From contig QMIT01000005.1 of the NCBI GenBank assembly GCA_024434115.1, positions 62,001 to 126,000 of the forward strand: a stretch of DNA of 64,000 bases, read 5' to 3'. The notes below the pieces were generated by a model. The model was given only the letters and a program-made list of their open reading frames with translations, did no database searches and was not told the DNA's origin. This document shows positions 17,195-26,630 of the stretch, piece after piece. Source of the DNA: Chloroflexota bacterium (GTDB taxonomy: Bacteria > Chloroflexota > Anaerolineae > Aggregatilineales > J027). The number at the start of each line of letters is the position of its first letter. Position 1 is the first letter of the stretch. The position numbers and the translations under genes are program-made.

Positions 17195-17492
17195 GGCCGA
17201 GTTGCGATTAACCGCGTGACTGCGCACTCCAGCGCAATTGGCAATCGGGACGCGCTGCTGTATATGCAAATGGTCGGCATCGCCCCCACCCCTGAGATAC
17301 AGACCGCCGTCGAAACAGCCATTCAGCAGGATATGAAGCCTCATCTACGCGGCAATGTCTACCTAAACCTCATTAAGGGCATGTAGCCTATGCACGCGCC
17401 AAAGGTGATCGTCTTCCGCCCTTCCCATACAATTCCGCCTCGCTGACAACCTCATCCTATACCACTATGCAGACAAACCCGAAGTGGGGTAA
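17195..17492 (+). pseudogene. decayed C-terminus of a BBE-domain FAD oxidase
   Basis: One frame reads GRVAINRVTAHSSAIGNRDA, then LLYMQMVGIAPTPEI and LRGNVYLNLIKGM before a stop at 17384. This follows the berberine-bridge-enzyme C-terminal pattern (GGavxRvpxxaTAfghRda, then GGvYvNFlg). Past the stop, other frames continue AYARAKGDRLPP and DNLILYHYADKPEVG, matching the family ending with 'YDPdNlf' and needing at least two frameshifts. The FAD-binding N-terminal half is absent, and the fragment has no start. It is the remnant of a deleted oxidoreductase. Confidence 0.65.
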
Positions 17493-17635
17493 AGTGGAAG
17501 AAATCGCTTGGCGTTACTGGAATTTCGTATGAAATTAGAAATTCATAAATTCATTGTTGGGTATGATACTTATGTAAATACAACGGGTCGGGGTGGTCAG
17601 GCAATCACTCGACATCAGTTTCAAAGGTCATGCTT

Positions 17636-20600
17636 ATGCTGAAACTGTTTCGAGAAAATATGCGCATCCGCTTGTGGGTGGCCTTTATTGTTGTGCTTAT
17701 TGTGCCCACCATACTGCTGACCTTCAATCATATCCGTGAATTTTCGGCGGCCCTTCGGGAAGAAGTGCGACTGAAGCAATCACGGATTTTGGAGGCGGAA
17801 GCGGCTGAGATCGAGACGACCCTTAATGAAGCCAACGCCGATGTATTGTTTTTAAGCCAAAGTGTCGAAATCCGGCGCTATGCCAACGCCCTCCCCGAAG
17901 ATCGGCTCGACGCTATACCCGATGCTAAAATCCTGTTTCGATTGTTTCTCCTGCAATATGGCGGAAGATATAAAAGTGCGTGCCTGATTGACGCCAATGG
18001 ACGTGAAACCTTGTGTGTCAATAACGAGGGCCAGCACATTTATAGCGTTCCAGACGAAGAACTGCTTGATCGAAGTGACAGTAATTATTTTCTTGGTACG
18101 ACCATGCAAGGGGGGTTTTCGACAGGTCAGCCGCTGGTCTTTGTTTCCGAGGCGGAGAGGCATATCCACTCCGGAGATGTATCTGTTGAACTCGTCTCAC
18201 ATTATGCGACCCGCCTGCTGTCCGACAGCGGCAGATTGGTGGGCGTGCTGGTGCTTGATCTTCGACTGATGCCTTTGTTTCAGCAAGCAGTCACTCAGGA
18301 TGCCAGTGAGACGGTCTATGTGCTGAATGCTGAGGGGAATTATCTGTATCATTCCAATCCGGATTATGGAGAAGATAACCCATCGGAGGCCAATCCGGAA
18401 CAAGTCAAGTTACGATTGACGGAGACAAGCGGGGTTTTGTTTGGTGCTCCCCACGCACCCGACGATCTATTGTCGTTTCATAAAGTCAAAGGGCTAGGTC
18501 AACAAGAGGCTTGGACGCTCATTCATCGCCAACCTTTGGATGTCGTCATGCGCCCCATCAACAAGGCATGGCAGACGAGTGTGGCAATAGCGGCGGTGCT
18601 GATGGTGTTGGCATCACTGTTTGCGCTGTGGGTGACATCACGTGTGACGCGCCCTATCTATCACCTCACACGGAGTGTCACGGCCCTACAGACCGATGTG
18701 TGGACGGTGGATATCGCCCCACCACGAAATTTGGATGAGGTGGGGCGCCTGACATTGGCTTTTATCCAGATGCGTAACAAAATCCAAGAGCTGATTACCA
18801 GCCTTGAAGAACGGATTCAACATCTTGAGGCAACGGAATCGGCCCTTGCCACCAGTGAACAAAAATATCGCAGTTTTGTTGAACAAGCGTTTGAAGGCAT
18901 TCGTTTGGTAGATCAAAATGGCATCATCCAAGAATGGAATCCCAGCAGCGAGCGCATCACCGGCATATCGGCGGAAGAGGCGATTGGTAAGCCGCTGGTT
19001 GAAATCCAAAAACGGCTGATACCCACTGAGACGCATTCACCTGAAGTCCTCGCCCACATAGAACGAGAACTCAGCGAATATTTCCCCGACCAAGAGCAGA
19101 AACCACCCCGCCATATCCCATCGCGCCGTATTCACCGACCAGACGGCTCCATCCGCTATATAGATAATGTCATCTTTCCAATTGTGGCCGGAAAACATAT
19201 TTATTATGGTGGCATTGTGCGGGACATTACCGCGCAAAAAGAAGACCAAGACCGCTTGGAACAGCACGTCCGCAAATTGGAAGCCATGCAGCGCATCGCA
19301 GTCGCGGTTGGCGGGTCAATCAAACTGGATGAGGTGCTGGATATTTTGCTCGACCAACTGGCAAATCTGATTCCCTATACCCGTGCCACCATTATGCTCA
19401 TGGAAGCAGGCCAATTGAAATTTACCAAATGGCGCGGCCTGCCAGAAGACGTGTCATGGCAAGCAATCGAGGCTTTGATTTCACCGCCGGAATACATGAT
19501 AAATCAAGGTCGGCCTGTCGTCATCAATGATGTGCAGACAAACGACGACTGGAAAATCTACACCCCCGGTGATGAACTGATTCACAGTTGGCTTGGGATC
19601 CCGCTAATTCATCGGGATGTGCTGCTGGGAGTGCTGAATCTCGATCACCATGACATCGGCTTTTTTACCGAGGATTACGCCCAACTCGCCTATGCGGTGG
19701 CCCAACAAGCGGGTATTGCCATTGCCAACGCGCAACTTTTTGAAAATTTGGAAGAGTTGGTACGCACCCGCACCCAAGAACTCGCCGTCGAACAAGAACG
19801 CTCCGACATCATGCTGCGTTATATCGCCGACGCGATTGTCTTTACCGACGATAAAGGCTATATCCTTTACGTCAACCCGGCATGGGAAAAACTAAACGGC
19901 TATACCCTTGATGAAGTGCAGGGACGCCGATCAAACCTGATCCAGAGTGGCGAGACACCTTTGGCTGTCTATCAAGCTATGTGGAATGCCATCACCAGCG
20001 GCAAAACGTGGAAAGGCGATTTGAAAAATCGGCGCAAAGATGGCAGTTTGTACGTCGCAGAACTGGTGATTGTTCCGGTGCATTCCGCCGAGGGTGACAT
20101 CCAACATTATGTCGGGGTACAGCGTGATGTGACGGCCCTCCGCGAATTGGATGCGCTCAAGGAACGCTTTGTAGCCGATGCCGCCCATGATTTAGGGAAT
20201 CCGGTGGCGGTACTTAACACCAGTCTATATATGCTGCGCCTCGCGCCTACCCAGCTTGAACAGCGCCTGCCCATCCTAGAATATCAAGTCAAGCGGCTGG
20301 ATGCACTAGTCAAAGATTTGCTGACCATCTCGCAGCTTGACCGTGAAGTTGAGTTAGTAGAGGCTTCCTACGTTCCCTTTGTTCAACTGGTGGATCAAAT
20401 TGTGCAGGGGCAGCAGTTGTTAGCCGCGCAAAAGCAAATTCACCTAACGGCGGATTTACCAGAGACTACCCCACCACTCACGGGCGACGTGCAGGCGATT
20501 GAACGGGTCATTGTCAATTTGGTCGCCAATGCACTGACCTATACGCCCGACGGTGGACAAGTGCATGTCCAAGTGAGTCGGCAGCACGGCGAAATCATTT

Positions 20601-20827
20601 TTTCTGTTAAAGATACGGGGATTGGCATCTCCCCCACCGAATTGACCCGGATTTTTGACCGCTTCTATCGCACACCATCGGCCCGCCGCAAAACCGCTGG
20701 GACTGGACTGGGCCTGCCGATTGTCAAAAAGATTGTGGAACTGCACGGCGGCAGAATTGAGGTCGAAAGCGAAGAAAGCGTCGGGTCGGAATTTCGGGTC
20801 TACTTTCCAATTAAGACTAAAGGATAA
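17636..20827 (+). CDS. multi-sensor histidine kinase (Cache-HAMP-PAS-GAF-PAS-HisKA)
   Basis: A membrane-bound sensor kinase of 1063 aa. ATG 17636 is preferred over 17630 because AAAGG lies eight bases before it. Order of parts: membrane segment LWVAFIVVLIVPTILLTF; an outside Cache-type domain (about 35-310); a second membrane segment (IAAVLMVLASLFALWV); HAMP (SRVTRPIYHLTRSV); PAS (SFVEQAFEGIRLVDQNG); GAF (about 555-710); a short coiled coil; PAS (MLRYIADAIVFTDDKG); and HisKA, with the phospho-acceptor His near 850 in VADAAHDLGNP. The ATPase has an N box in VNLVANALTYTPDGG, then DTGIGIS and TGLGLPIVKKI. It has no receiver domain, and no response regulator gene lies nearby, so its partner is elsewhere. 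The next gene starts only 9 bases downstream. Confidence 0.93.
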   Translation: MLKLFRENMRIRLWVAFIVVLIVPTILLTFNHIREFSAALREEVRLKQSRILEAEAAEIETTLNEANADVLFLSQSVEIRRYANALPEDRLDAIPDAKILFRLFLLQYGGRYKSACLIDANGRETLCVNNEGQHIYSVPDEELLDRSDSNYFLGTTMQGGFSTGQPLVFVSEAERHIHSGDVSVELVSHYATRLLSDSGRLVGVLVLDLRLMPLFQQAVTQDASETVYVLNAEGNYLYHSNPDYGEDNPSEANPEQVKLRLTETSGVLFGAPHAPDDLLSFHKVKGLGQQEAWTLIHRQPLDVVMRPINKAWQTSVAIAAVLMVLASLFALWVTSRVTRPIYHLTRSVTALQTDVWTVDIAPPRNLDEVGRLTLAFIQMRNKIQELITSLEERIQHLEATESALATSEQKYRSFVEQAFEGIRLVDQNGIIQEWNPSSERITGISAEEAIGKPLVEIQKRLIPTETHSPEVLAHIERELSEYFPDQEQKPPRHIPSRRIHRPDGSIRYIDNVIFPIVAGKHIYYGGIVRDITAQKEDQDRLEQHVRKLEAMQRIAVAVGGSIKLDEVLDILLDQLANLIPYTRATIMLMEAGQLKFTKWRGLPEDVSWQAIEALISPPEYMINQGRPVVINDVQTNDDWKIYTPGDELIHSWLGIPLIHRDVLLGVLNLDHHDIGFFTEDYAQLAYAVAQQAGIAIANAQLFENLEELVRTRTQELAVEQERSDIMLRYIADAIVFTDDKGYILYVNPAWEKLNGYTLDEVQGRRSNLIQSGETPLAVYQAMWNAITSGKTWKGDLKNRRKDGSLYVAELVIVPVHSAEGDIQHYVGVQRDVTALRELDALKERFVADAAHDLGNPVAVLNTSLYMLRLAPTQLEQRLPILEYQVKRLDALVKDLLTISQLDREVELVEASYVPFVQLVDQIVQGQQLLAAQKQIHLTADLPETTPPLTGDVQAIERVIVNLVANALTYTPDGGQVHVQVSRQHGEIIFSVKDTGIGISPTELTRIFDRFYRTPSARRKTAGTGLGLPIVKKIVELHGGRIEVESEESVGSEFRVYFPIKTKG

Positions 20828-20836
20828 ACAACCTAT

Positions 20837-21655
20837 ATGGATGCTCTAATCATTGTTGTCGGTGTCGGTGTTGTCATCGGGGTCGTATTATTTACGGTGT
20901 TTTGGGCACTGGGTCGCATCACCCGAAAACGCGCTGCCATCATCGCCGAGCGATTTCCGAATACCAAATTGATTGTGCCGATGGCAAATTTTTTTGGGCA
21001 AGAATCCAAAGGCGTAACCCAACTGCGCGGCAACGGCATTATGGTTATCACCAGCAGCGAGGTCTATTTTCAGCAGTTGGTGACCAATAGGGAATGGCAT
21101 ATCGCGTTGGGTAGTATTCAAATGGTCGAGACGACCAAATCCCATCTGGGCAAATCCATCGGCAGGCCCTTGCTCAAAATCCGCTATATCAACCCGGAAG
21201 GCCGGGTAGATACGGTGGCATGGTGGGTGAAAAATCTGGATGAGGTGCTGCAAACCATCGAGAGCCTCCGTCAGCCCTCCACCCCACCGCCGAGCATGAG
21301 TAAACAAAGTGAAGCCGCCGCCCGTGAGCGATTCCCCGATGCCAAGATGATCCTGTCTGATGCCAATTTATTTGGGCAGGAATCGAAAGGCGTGGGGCAA
21401 ATTGGCGGGACAGGGTTGTTGTTGGTGACGGCAAGCGAGGTCTATTTTGAACGCTATCTACCCAAAGCCGAATTTCACATCCCCTTGCACAGCATCCAAT
21501 CCATCGAGACGCCCGATAAATATATGGGCAAATCCATCGGCAGTCCGCTGATTAAGCTCAATTTTACCAACGAGCAGGGTCAAGCCGATTCGATTGGCTG
21601 GTGGGTCGCCGATGTGGAATCGCTTAAAACCCTGCTAGAATCCACGCAATCGTAG
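20837..21655 (+). CDS. membrane-anchored tandem-domain protein downstream of kinase
   Basis: A 272-aa protein. An N-terminal membrane anchor (LIIVVGVGVVIGVVLFTVFW) is followed by two copies of the same domain of about 110 aa. Copy 1 runs from RFPNTKLIVPMANFFGQESK and copy 2 from RFPDAKMILSDANLFGQESK. Both continue with GxxxxTxSEVYF, then the motif MGKSIG or LGKSIG with P-L-I/L-K, and end in a WWV strand. The alternating strands and final helix look like a GRAM/PH-type fold, which is inference. It starts 9 bases after the kinase stop, so it is probably co-transcribed and may act with the kinase. Internal duplication is plain. Confidence 0.7.
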   Translation: MDALIIVVGVGVVIGVVLFTVFWALGRITRKRAAIIAERFPNTKLIVPMANFFGQESKGVTQLRGNGIMVITSSEVYFQQLVTNREWHIALGSIQMVETTKSHLGKSIGRPLLKIRYINPEGRVDTVAWWVKNLDEVLQTIESLRQPSTPPPSMSKQSEAAARERFPDAKMILSDANLFGQESKGVGQIGGTGLLLVTASEVYFERYLPKAEFHIPLHSIQSIETPDKYMGKSIGSPLIKLNFTNEQGQADSIGWWVADVESLKTLLESTQS

Positions 21656-21706
21656 CGCGATATAATGGATAGTAGGCAACATCAAGTTTTACGGAGAATG
21701 TGACCA

Positions 21707-21934
21707 ATGCAACGGGTACATTTGAAAGAGGCTCAATTGGAGTTGGCGGCCCTGCTTGAAGCCGCAATAAATGGGGAGACGGTGTTGATTGTGGCGGAGA
21801 ATGAACAGATGGTTCAACTCGTACCCCTCGAACCACATCCCCAACAACGGATTTTTGGAAGTGCTGCCGGGACGATTACGATGAGTGACGATTTTGATGA
21901 GCCATTAGAAGATTTCCGCGAGTACATGGAATGA
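21707..21934 (+). CDS. Phd/YefM-type antitoxin
   Basis: A 75-aa antitoxin. The N-terminal part, VHLKEAQLELAALLEAAINGETVLIVAENEQ, is the Phd/YefM DNA-binding dimer fold (helix, strand, helix, strand), ending VQLVPLEP. The acidic tail (DDFDEPLEDFREYME) would neutralise the toxin. It overlaps the PIN toxin gene by ATGA (21931-21934). As in other such pairs, it probably represses its own promoter. Confidence 0.85.
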   Translation: MQRVHLKEAQLELAALLEAAINGETVLIVAENEQMVQLVPLEPHPQQRIFGSAAGTITMSDDFDEPLEDFREYME

Positions 21935-22320
21935 AAATCCTCATAGATACACACACTTTCCTATGGTTTTCAAATGGCAGCCCACAATTAAGCCTTTATG
22001 CCCGAAACCTTATTCAAGATTTAAACAACAGTGCATTCTTGAGTGTGGGTAGTCTATGGGAAATGGCAATCAAAATAAGTCAGGGTAAGTTAAGCATTTC
22101 ACACCTTCCTTTTGATACCTTCATTTCCCAACAAATAAGCCTAAATCGTTTTACGGTACTGGATATCAGTATCCGACACACAGCGGCGCTCATCCCTCTA
22201 CCATTTCACCATCGTGACCCATTTGACCGCCTCCTAGTCGCCCAAGCATTGACTGAACAAATTCCCCTAATTAGCCGTGACACCATTTTCGACACCTACG
22301 GGGTAACGCGCCTTTGGTAA
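21931..22320 (+). CDS. vapC: PIN-domain ribonuclease toxin
   Basis: A 129-aa toxin coupled to the Phd-type antitoxin. PIN acidic residues are visible: D6 in LIDTHTFLWF, E44 in SLWEMAIK, D in RDPFDRLLVAQA, and D in LISRDTIFDTYGV. The TH-TFLWF start and EMAIK motif place it in the PIN subgroup that pairs with Phd/YefM antitoxins, distinct from the toxin at 8794. The nuclease target is unknown. The region lacks signs of a recent insertion apart from slightly lower GC. Confidence 0.88.
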   Translation: MKILIDTHTFLWFSNGSPQLSLYARNLIQDLNNSAFLSVGSLWEMAIKISQGKLSISHLPFDTFISQQISLNRFTVLDISIRHTAALIPLPFHHRDPFDRLLVAQALTEQIPLISRDTIFDTYGVTRLW

Positions 22321-22415
22321 AATAAAATGCACTTGACAATTAAGATAATAATCAATGCCATTTTGCTGTTCATAAAGCAAGCATTAATCAAACAAATCAA
22401 TTAAGGGGAGCCATC

Positions 22416-22904
22416 ATGCAAGTAGAATCATCGAAGCAATGGCACGTCGCCAATTGGGGTCTATTGGGCTGGCTGGAAACGGCGGTCAAAGGCATCGGCA
22501 TCCTCTTGGGGTTCGTCGCCTTGGTGGACAGCCTCGGCGCGGATAAATTCATCATCGGGGATAATCCGCATCTTGCCGCCGTCATCCTCTTGGGATTGTT
22601 GACACTTGGCATGGTCGCCCCGCTCGGCTTGCGATACATCCAAAAAGAAATCATTTCGATGGTCTATGCCGTCTTTAACTTTCTCGGACACGCGGCCCTG
22701 CTGATTGGCTTATTGCGTCAGCCCGACCAAGAACTCTATGTGATTTTGTTCGGCGCGGCCTATATCATCGGGGAGGTCATCAAACAACGATTTTTGACGA
22801 CCACAGGCTATACGGAAGTAGGTCAATCCACCAAAGCGATGCTCAATTTTTCGCGCGGGGTCATCGTGGCCTATGCCCTATTGATTATCTTGGTACTGAT
22901 TTGA
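22416..22904 (+). CDS. membrane protein, hypothetical, 162 aa
   Basis: Unrecognised membrane protein with an AGGGGAG-type site before the ATG. Five hydrophobic segments are visible: TAVKGIGILLGFVALVDSL, LAAVILLGLLTLGMVAPLGL, AVFNFLGHAALLIGL, LYVILFGAAYIIGEVI and VIVAYALLIILVLI. Charged residues are few, and no catalytic motif is apparent. It is followed by a MITE and the patatin gene. Nothing links it to either. Confidence 0.6.
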   Translation: MQVESSKQWHVANWGLLGWLETAVKGIGILLGFVALVDSLGADKFIIGDNPHLAAVILLGLLTLGMVAPLGLRYIQKEIISMVYAVFNFLGHAALLIGLLRQPDQELYVILFGAAYIIGEVIKQRFLTTTGYTEVGQSTKAMLNFSRGVIVAYALLIILVLI

Positions 22905-22946
22905 CCGTTCCCCGCCGTCGAAAAAGGCTGGAATTAAGGCAGGCGC

Positions 22947-23075
22947 TTTACGGTAATTCAACCCCACCCCCGGCCCCTCCCCAAGCATAGGGAGGGGAGA
23001 AAAGCCTGCATTGAAGCCCTTCCCTTTGTTAGGGGAAGGGTTTGGGATGGGGTGCTTCATTACCTTATCATTTCG
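22947..23075. repeat. MITE family 1 (copy 3 of 6)
   Basis: It contains both inner hairpins: CCCCTCCC-CAAGCATA-GGGAGGGG and CCCTTCCC-TTTGTTAG-GGGAAGGG, joined by AGAAAAGCCTGCATTGAAG. Flanks TTTACGGTAATTCAA and TCATTACCTTATC are degenerate terminal repeats. Confidence 0.75.
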
Positions 23076-23116
23076 TTGTATCGGCAGGATGATTCAATCC
23101 ACAAGGGGGTAGTAGT

Positions 23117-24289
23117 ATGTTTGCACCTGTCCGTGAGAATATCGGCATTGCAGTAGATGGCGGTGGCGTCAAAGGGGCGATTGTCGCACACGGCCTGATT
23201 GAACTCGAAGATCAATTGGGAACACGCCCACTCATTAACGACCCACGTGTCAAGGTCATCGCCGGAACCAGCACCGGGGCGGTCATCGCAGCGTCATTGG
23301 CGATTGGCATGACCGGGCAAGAAATTTTGGATTTATATGAGCAGTTAGGCAAACACGTCTTTTCAAAGGGTGGGCGATTTCGTCCCTTCGGCGCGACCAT
23401 CCCCCTATTGAGTCGGCTGCATCTGCCGATTGGCTTTATACGCTTTTTGGATAAGCTGCCCCTCGATATTGGCGAATTTTTCCTCTACATGCTCCTACCT
23501 GCCCGTTATTCATTCGACCCCCTGCGCGACGTGATGTTGAAACAGCTTGCCAAGCACCCTGCCCCCAACACCCACCCAAATATTCGCGAGTTGGGCCAAT
23601 ATCTGAATGGCAAACCCCATCAGCCGCGTATCGTCATAACGGCGGTAGAGGTGGCGGCACGGCAAACCCGGTTCATTAAATCCACCAGCACCGACGAATT
23701 TGCCGACATGAAATTGGTCGAGGCGGTCTTGGCCTCCTCGTGTATTCCAACTTTCTGGGATCCCATCCCGGTGCCAACGGGCGACGGCAAACGCTTTTTG
23801 GTGGATGGCGGGGTTGGCAATTTTGGCAATCCGGCGGAGGTCGTGGCGCGTGAATTGATGCACCCCTACGCCGATCAGCAGGTTGACCCCCATAACGTGA
23901 CGCTGTTTTCCTTCGGCACGGGCTATTTACCTGCCGACGCCTATCGCAAAGCCGCAAACCCGGTCACGAAATGGTGGGCGCTCGATTGGGCCTTACGTAC
24001 CCCCGATTTGTTTATCAATGACGCGCTGCGGGATGCCTCCAAAGATGTGGTCGCGCAGTATCCCGGCCTCGATTTCCGCCGCTTCCAAACTACCCTCGAA
24101 AAACAGGTGTCGGCAGATAACTTCAATGAAATTGAGGGGGTACTCAAAACATTGGGATTACAACTGCGCGAACGTATCCGGCTGAATCAACATGCCCTGT
24201 CTGGCCCACCCGGTAATCCCTTCGACCCGGAAGGGATTCAGGATGTCAATACGTGGGCGACGGTACGGGCCAGCGGGGTCGCGCAATAA
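23117..24289 (+). CDS. patatin-like phospholipase
   Basis: A 390-aa lipid acyl hydrolase. The oxyanion loop is DGGGVKGA (14-21), the nucleophile S52 is in GTSTGAVIA, and the catalytic Asp is D230 in LVDGGVGN, giving the Ser-Asp dyad of patatins. An AGGGGGT site precedes the ATG. There is no signal peptide, so it should act at the inner face of the membrane, releasing fatty acids from glycerolipids. Its stop overlaps the next gene's start in TAATG, so the dehydrogenase is translated with it. A shared lipid pathway is likely but not proven. Confidence 0.9.
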   Translation: MFAPVRENIGIAVDGGGVKGAIVAHGLIELEDQLGTRPLINDPRVKVIAGTSTGAVIAASLAIGMTGQEILDLYEQLGKHVFSKGGRFRPFGATIPLLSRLHLPIGFIRFLDKLPLDIGEFFLYMLLPARYSFDPLRDVMLKQLAKHPAPNTHPNIRELGQYLNGKPHQPRIVITAVEVAARQTRFIKSTSTDEFADMKLVEAVLASSCIPTFWDPIPVPTGDGKRFLVDGGVGNFGNPAEVVARELMHPYADQQVDPHNVTLFSFGTGYLPADAYRKAANPVTKWWALDWALRTPDLFINDALRDASKDVVAQYPGLDFRRFQTTLEKQVSADNFNEIEGVLKTLGLQLRERIRLNQHALSGPPGNPFDPEGIQDVNTWATVRASGVAQ

Positions 24290-25053
24290 TGGCGGATTTA
24301 GCGGGACGGGTCGCCATCGTGACGGGGGTCAGCCGTCGCATCGGGATTGGCTACGCCATCGCCAAACGCCTGCTCGAAATGGGGGCAGGTGTCTTTGTGC
24401 AATCGCTCACCCGCTACGACGCCCAAATGGTATGGGGCGCGGATAACATTGAACATGTGGTGGCGGAACTCCGCACAATTGGCCCGCGTGTCGAACATCT
24501 GGAGGCCGATTTTCTTGACCCCCACGCGGCAGAACAGGTCGTATCGGCGGCGGTGCAGGCCTTTGGGCAGGTGGACATGCTAATCGCCAACCACGCCTAC
24601 AGCCTCATGGGGGCATTGGAGGACTTGACCGCCGAGCATATTGACGCGCATCTACAGGCCAATGTACGCGGCACGTTGTTATTGGTCAAGGCGTTCGCGG
24701 CACAATTTCAGAAAAATTTGGGCGGGCGGGTCATCATGATGACATCGGGGCAGCATTTGGGGCCGATGTCGGGTGAATTGGCCTATATCGCGTCGAAAGG
24801 GGCGATTCACCAACTAACCCTCAGCCTGTCCGACTATCTGGTGCGGCGCGGGATCACGGTCAACACGGTCAACCCCGGCGCGACGGATACGGGCTATGCC
24901 GATGCCGCCCTCTATCAATTGGTCAAAGAGCACTCACCGCAGGGTCGTTGGGGTGAACCGGATGATGCCGCCCGCTTGATCGCATGGCTGTGTACCGATG
25001 ATGCCCGTTGGATTACCGGACAGGTGATTAATTCAACTGGGGGCGGGTGGTGA
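24289..25053 (+). CDS. short-chain dehydrogenase, FabG-like
   Basis: A 254-aa NAD(P)-dependent oxidoreductase from MADLAGRVAIVTGVSRRIGI, starting inside the patatin stop codon (TAATG). Motifs: TGVSRRIGIG for the dinucleotide, a conserved NH-A in LIANHAYSLMG, catalytic S in MMTSGQH, and Y-IAS-K in AYIASKGAIH. The end, GQVINSTGGGW, is typical of 3-oxoacyl-ACP reductase-like members. Its coupling to a phospholipase suggests reduction of a fatty-acyl or related intermediate, though many SDRs carry this signature. Confidence 0.88.
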   Translation: MADLAGRVAIVTGVSRRIGIGYAIAKRLLEMGAGVFVQSLTRYDAQMVWGADNIEHVVAELRTIGPRVEHLEADFLDPHAAEQVVSAAVQAFGQVDMLIANHAYSLMGALEDLTAEHIDAHLQANVRGTLLLVKAFAAQFQKNLGGRVIMMTSGQHLGPMSGELAYIASKGAIHQLTLSLSDYLVRRGITVNTVNPGATDTGYADAALYQLVKEHSPQGRWGEPDDAARLIAWLCTDDARWITGQVINSTGGGW

Positions 25054-25133
25054 TTGAATGCCCCGGCATGATACGTGATTATTTTGCGCCAGAGGATAAA
25101 TTCTCCGGCTATCGTTGCGAACTCTGCTAATGC

Positions 25134-25290
25134 TCTTTAACTTTTTAATCGGGTAACTCGTCCCCATCCCAAACCCTTCCCCATCGCAATAGGGAAGGGC
25201 TTTAATACGGCATTGCCTCCCCTCCCTAATGCTTTGGGGAGGGGCTGGGGGTGGGGATTGTGATTACCGAAATAATAGGTTAAACGTCAT
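25134..25290 (-). repeat. MITE family 1, complete (copy 4 of 6), inverted
   Basis: About 155 bp. Read on the minus strand it begins ATGACGTTTAACCTATTATT, then CGGTAA. It holds two GC-rich hairpins and closes GAGTTACCCGATTAAAAAGT. The ends form an imperfect 20-bp terminal inverted repeat. Its minus-strand sequence aligns end to end with the copy at 37287. Confidence 0.82.
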
Positions 25291-25325
25291 AAGCAGACTG
25301 AGGAACACAAACCCCATAGTTAAGC

Positions 25326-25380
25326 CAGTCCACTTTAGTGGAGTTCTCAAGGATAGCCTGCGAGTTCACTCGTAGGCGAC
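25326..25380. repeat. double-hairpin repeat family 3 (copy 1 of 2)
   Basis: Two hairpins: CCACT-TT-AGTGG, and GCCT-G-CGAG-TTCA-CTCG-T-AGGC, joined by AGTTCTCAAGGATA. The second copy (31632-31686) has CCCCT-TC-AGGGG in the first stem, so both arms changed together. Confidence 0.75.
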
Positions 25381-25514
25381 GGCCAACGGGCGCTCACTCG
25401 TCGCCCACCCTACCCATCTTACGAAAAACCACCGCCCTCTCGGCAATTCAACTATCTCTGTTTACAATCCGCTCCTGACTACCCACTTTTTGCATCTTCC
25501 AAGAGAGGCATTTT

Positions 25515-26525
25515 ATGGCACCCCAAAAAACGGCCCTTGTGACAGGTATCACCGGGCAGGACGGCTCCTATCTGGCGGATTTGCTGCTGGAAAAAGGCTA
25601 CCGCGTGGTGGGCTTGGCGCGACGTTCGACCAACTACCGCTATCCGAATATTGACCACCTGATCGGCAAAATTACCCTCGAATATGGCGACTTAATGGAC
25701 GGGGATCGGCTGTGTTCCCTCGTTCAAAAATATCAACCGGACGAGGTGTATAACATCGCGGCTCAATCCGTCCCCGCCGATAGCTGGAATCAACCGATTG
25801 TCACCGCCGAAATTACCGCCGTCGGGGTCGTGCGCATGTTGGAGGCCGTGCTGCGCCACAAACCGGATGCGCGGTTTTATCAAGCCACCAGCCGCGAAAT
25901 TTTTGGCGGTGTACCGTATGAGGTCTGCGACGAAGATACCCCCTTCTCCGCCAACAACCCCTATGGTATCGCCAAGCAGTATGCGCACTTGATGACCGTG
26001 AACTACCGCGAGTCGTATGGCCTATTTGCGTGCGGCGGCATTTTGTTCAACCACGAGAGCGAACGGCGCAGCCTGCATTTTGTGACGCGCAAGGTGACGA
26101 TGGCGGCGGCCTGTATCAAACTTGGTATCAAAAACCCCCCACTCAACGAATTGGGTGAACCGCTGGTGCAACATGGCAAATTACGAGTCGGCAATTTGGA
26201 TGCGGTGCGCGATTGGGGTTACGCCAAAGAATATGTCGAGGCGATGTGGCTGATGCTGCAACATGACCAACCGCGTGATTATGTCATCGGCACAAACACC
26301 ATCTACACCGTGCGCGATTTGTGTCGGGTGGCGTTTGAGCAGGTCGGGCTAAATTGGGAAGATCATATCGAGTGCGATCAGCGATTTATGCGCCCCACCG
26401 AAATCGCCGCCTCGCGTGGGGATTACAGTCGGGCCAAACGCGAATTGGGCTGGGAGCCACGTACCAGTTTCGAAGAACTTATCCGGTTGATGGTCAACTC
26501 GGATTTGGCGTTGCTAACGACATAA
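25515..26525 (+). CDS. gmd: GDP-mannose 4,6-dehydratase
   Basis: A 336-aa extended-SDR enzyme that converts GDP-mannose to GDP-4-keto-6-deoxymannose, the first step towards GDP-fucose, rhamnose and related sugars. The NAD(P) loop is TGITGQDGSYLADLLLEKGY, the catalytic block is QATSREIFG (T125, S126, E128), and Y150-GIA-K154 follows. The family-specific NHES (as FNHESERR), VTRKV, RVGNLDAVRDWGYAKEYVEAM and TNTIYTVRDL segments are present. The segment AAQSVPADSW differs from the usual AAQSHVxVSF. No other sugar-nucleotide genes are near, so the pathway partners lie elsewhere. Confidence 0.88.
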   Translation: MAPQKTALVTGITGQDGSYLADLLLEKGYRVVGLARRSTNYRYPNIDHLIGKITLEYGDLMDGDRLCSLVQKYQPDEVYNIAAQSVPADSWNQPIVTAEITAVGVVRMLEAVLRHKPDARFYQATSREIFGGVPYEVCDEDTPFSANNPYGIAKQYAHLMTVNYRESYGLFACGGILFNHESERRSLHFVTRKVTMAAACIKLGIKNPPLNELGEPLVQHGKLRVGNLDAVRDWGYAKEYVEAMWLMLQHDQPRDYVIGTNTIYTVRDLCRVAFEQVGLNWEDHIECDQRFMRPTEIAASRGDYSRAKRELGWEPRTSFEELIRLMVNSDLALLTT

Positions 26526-26630
26526 TAACTAACGGGTGGGCGACGGAACATCCGCGTTGGCTCACCCCGCCAAACCTTTTTGCCGAAAATACGTAGAGAT
26601 ATTAGAGACCACAGCCAAGAGGATTTTGAG

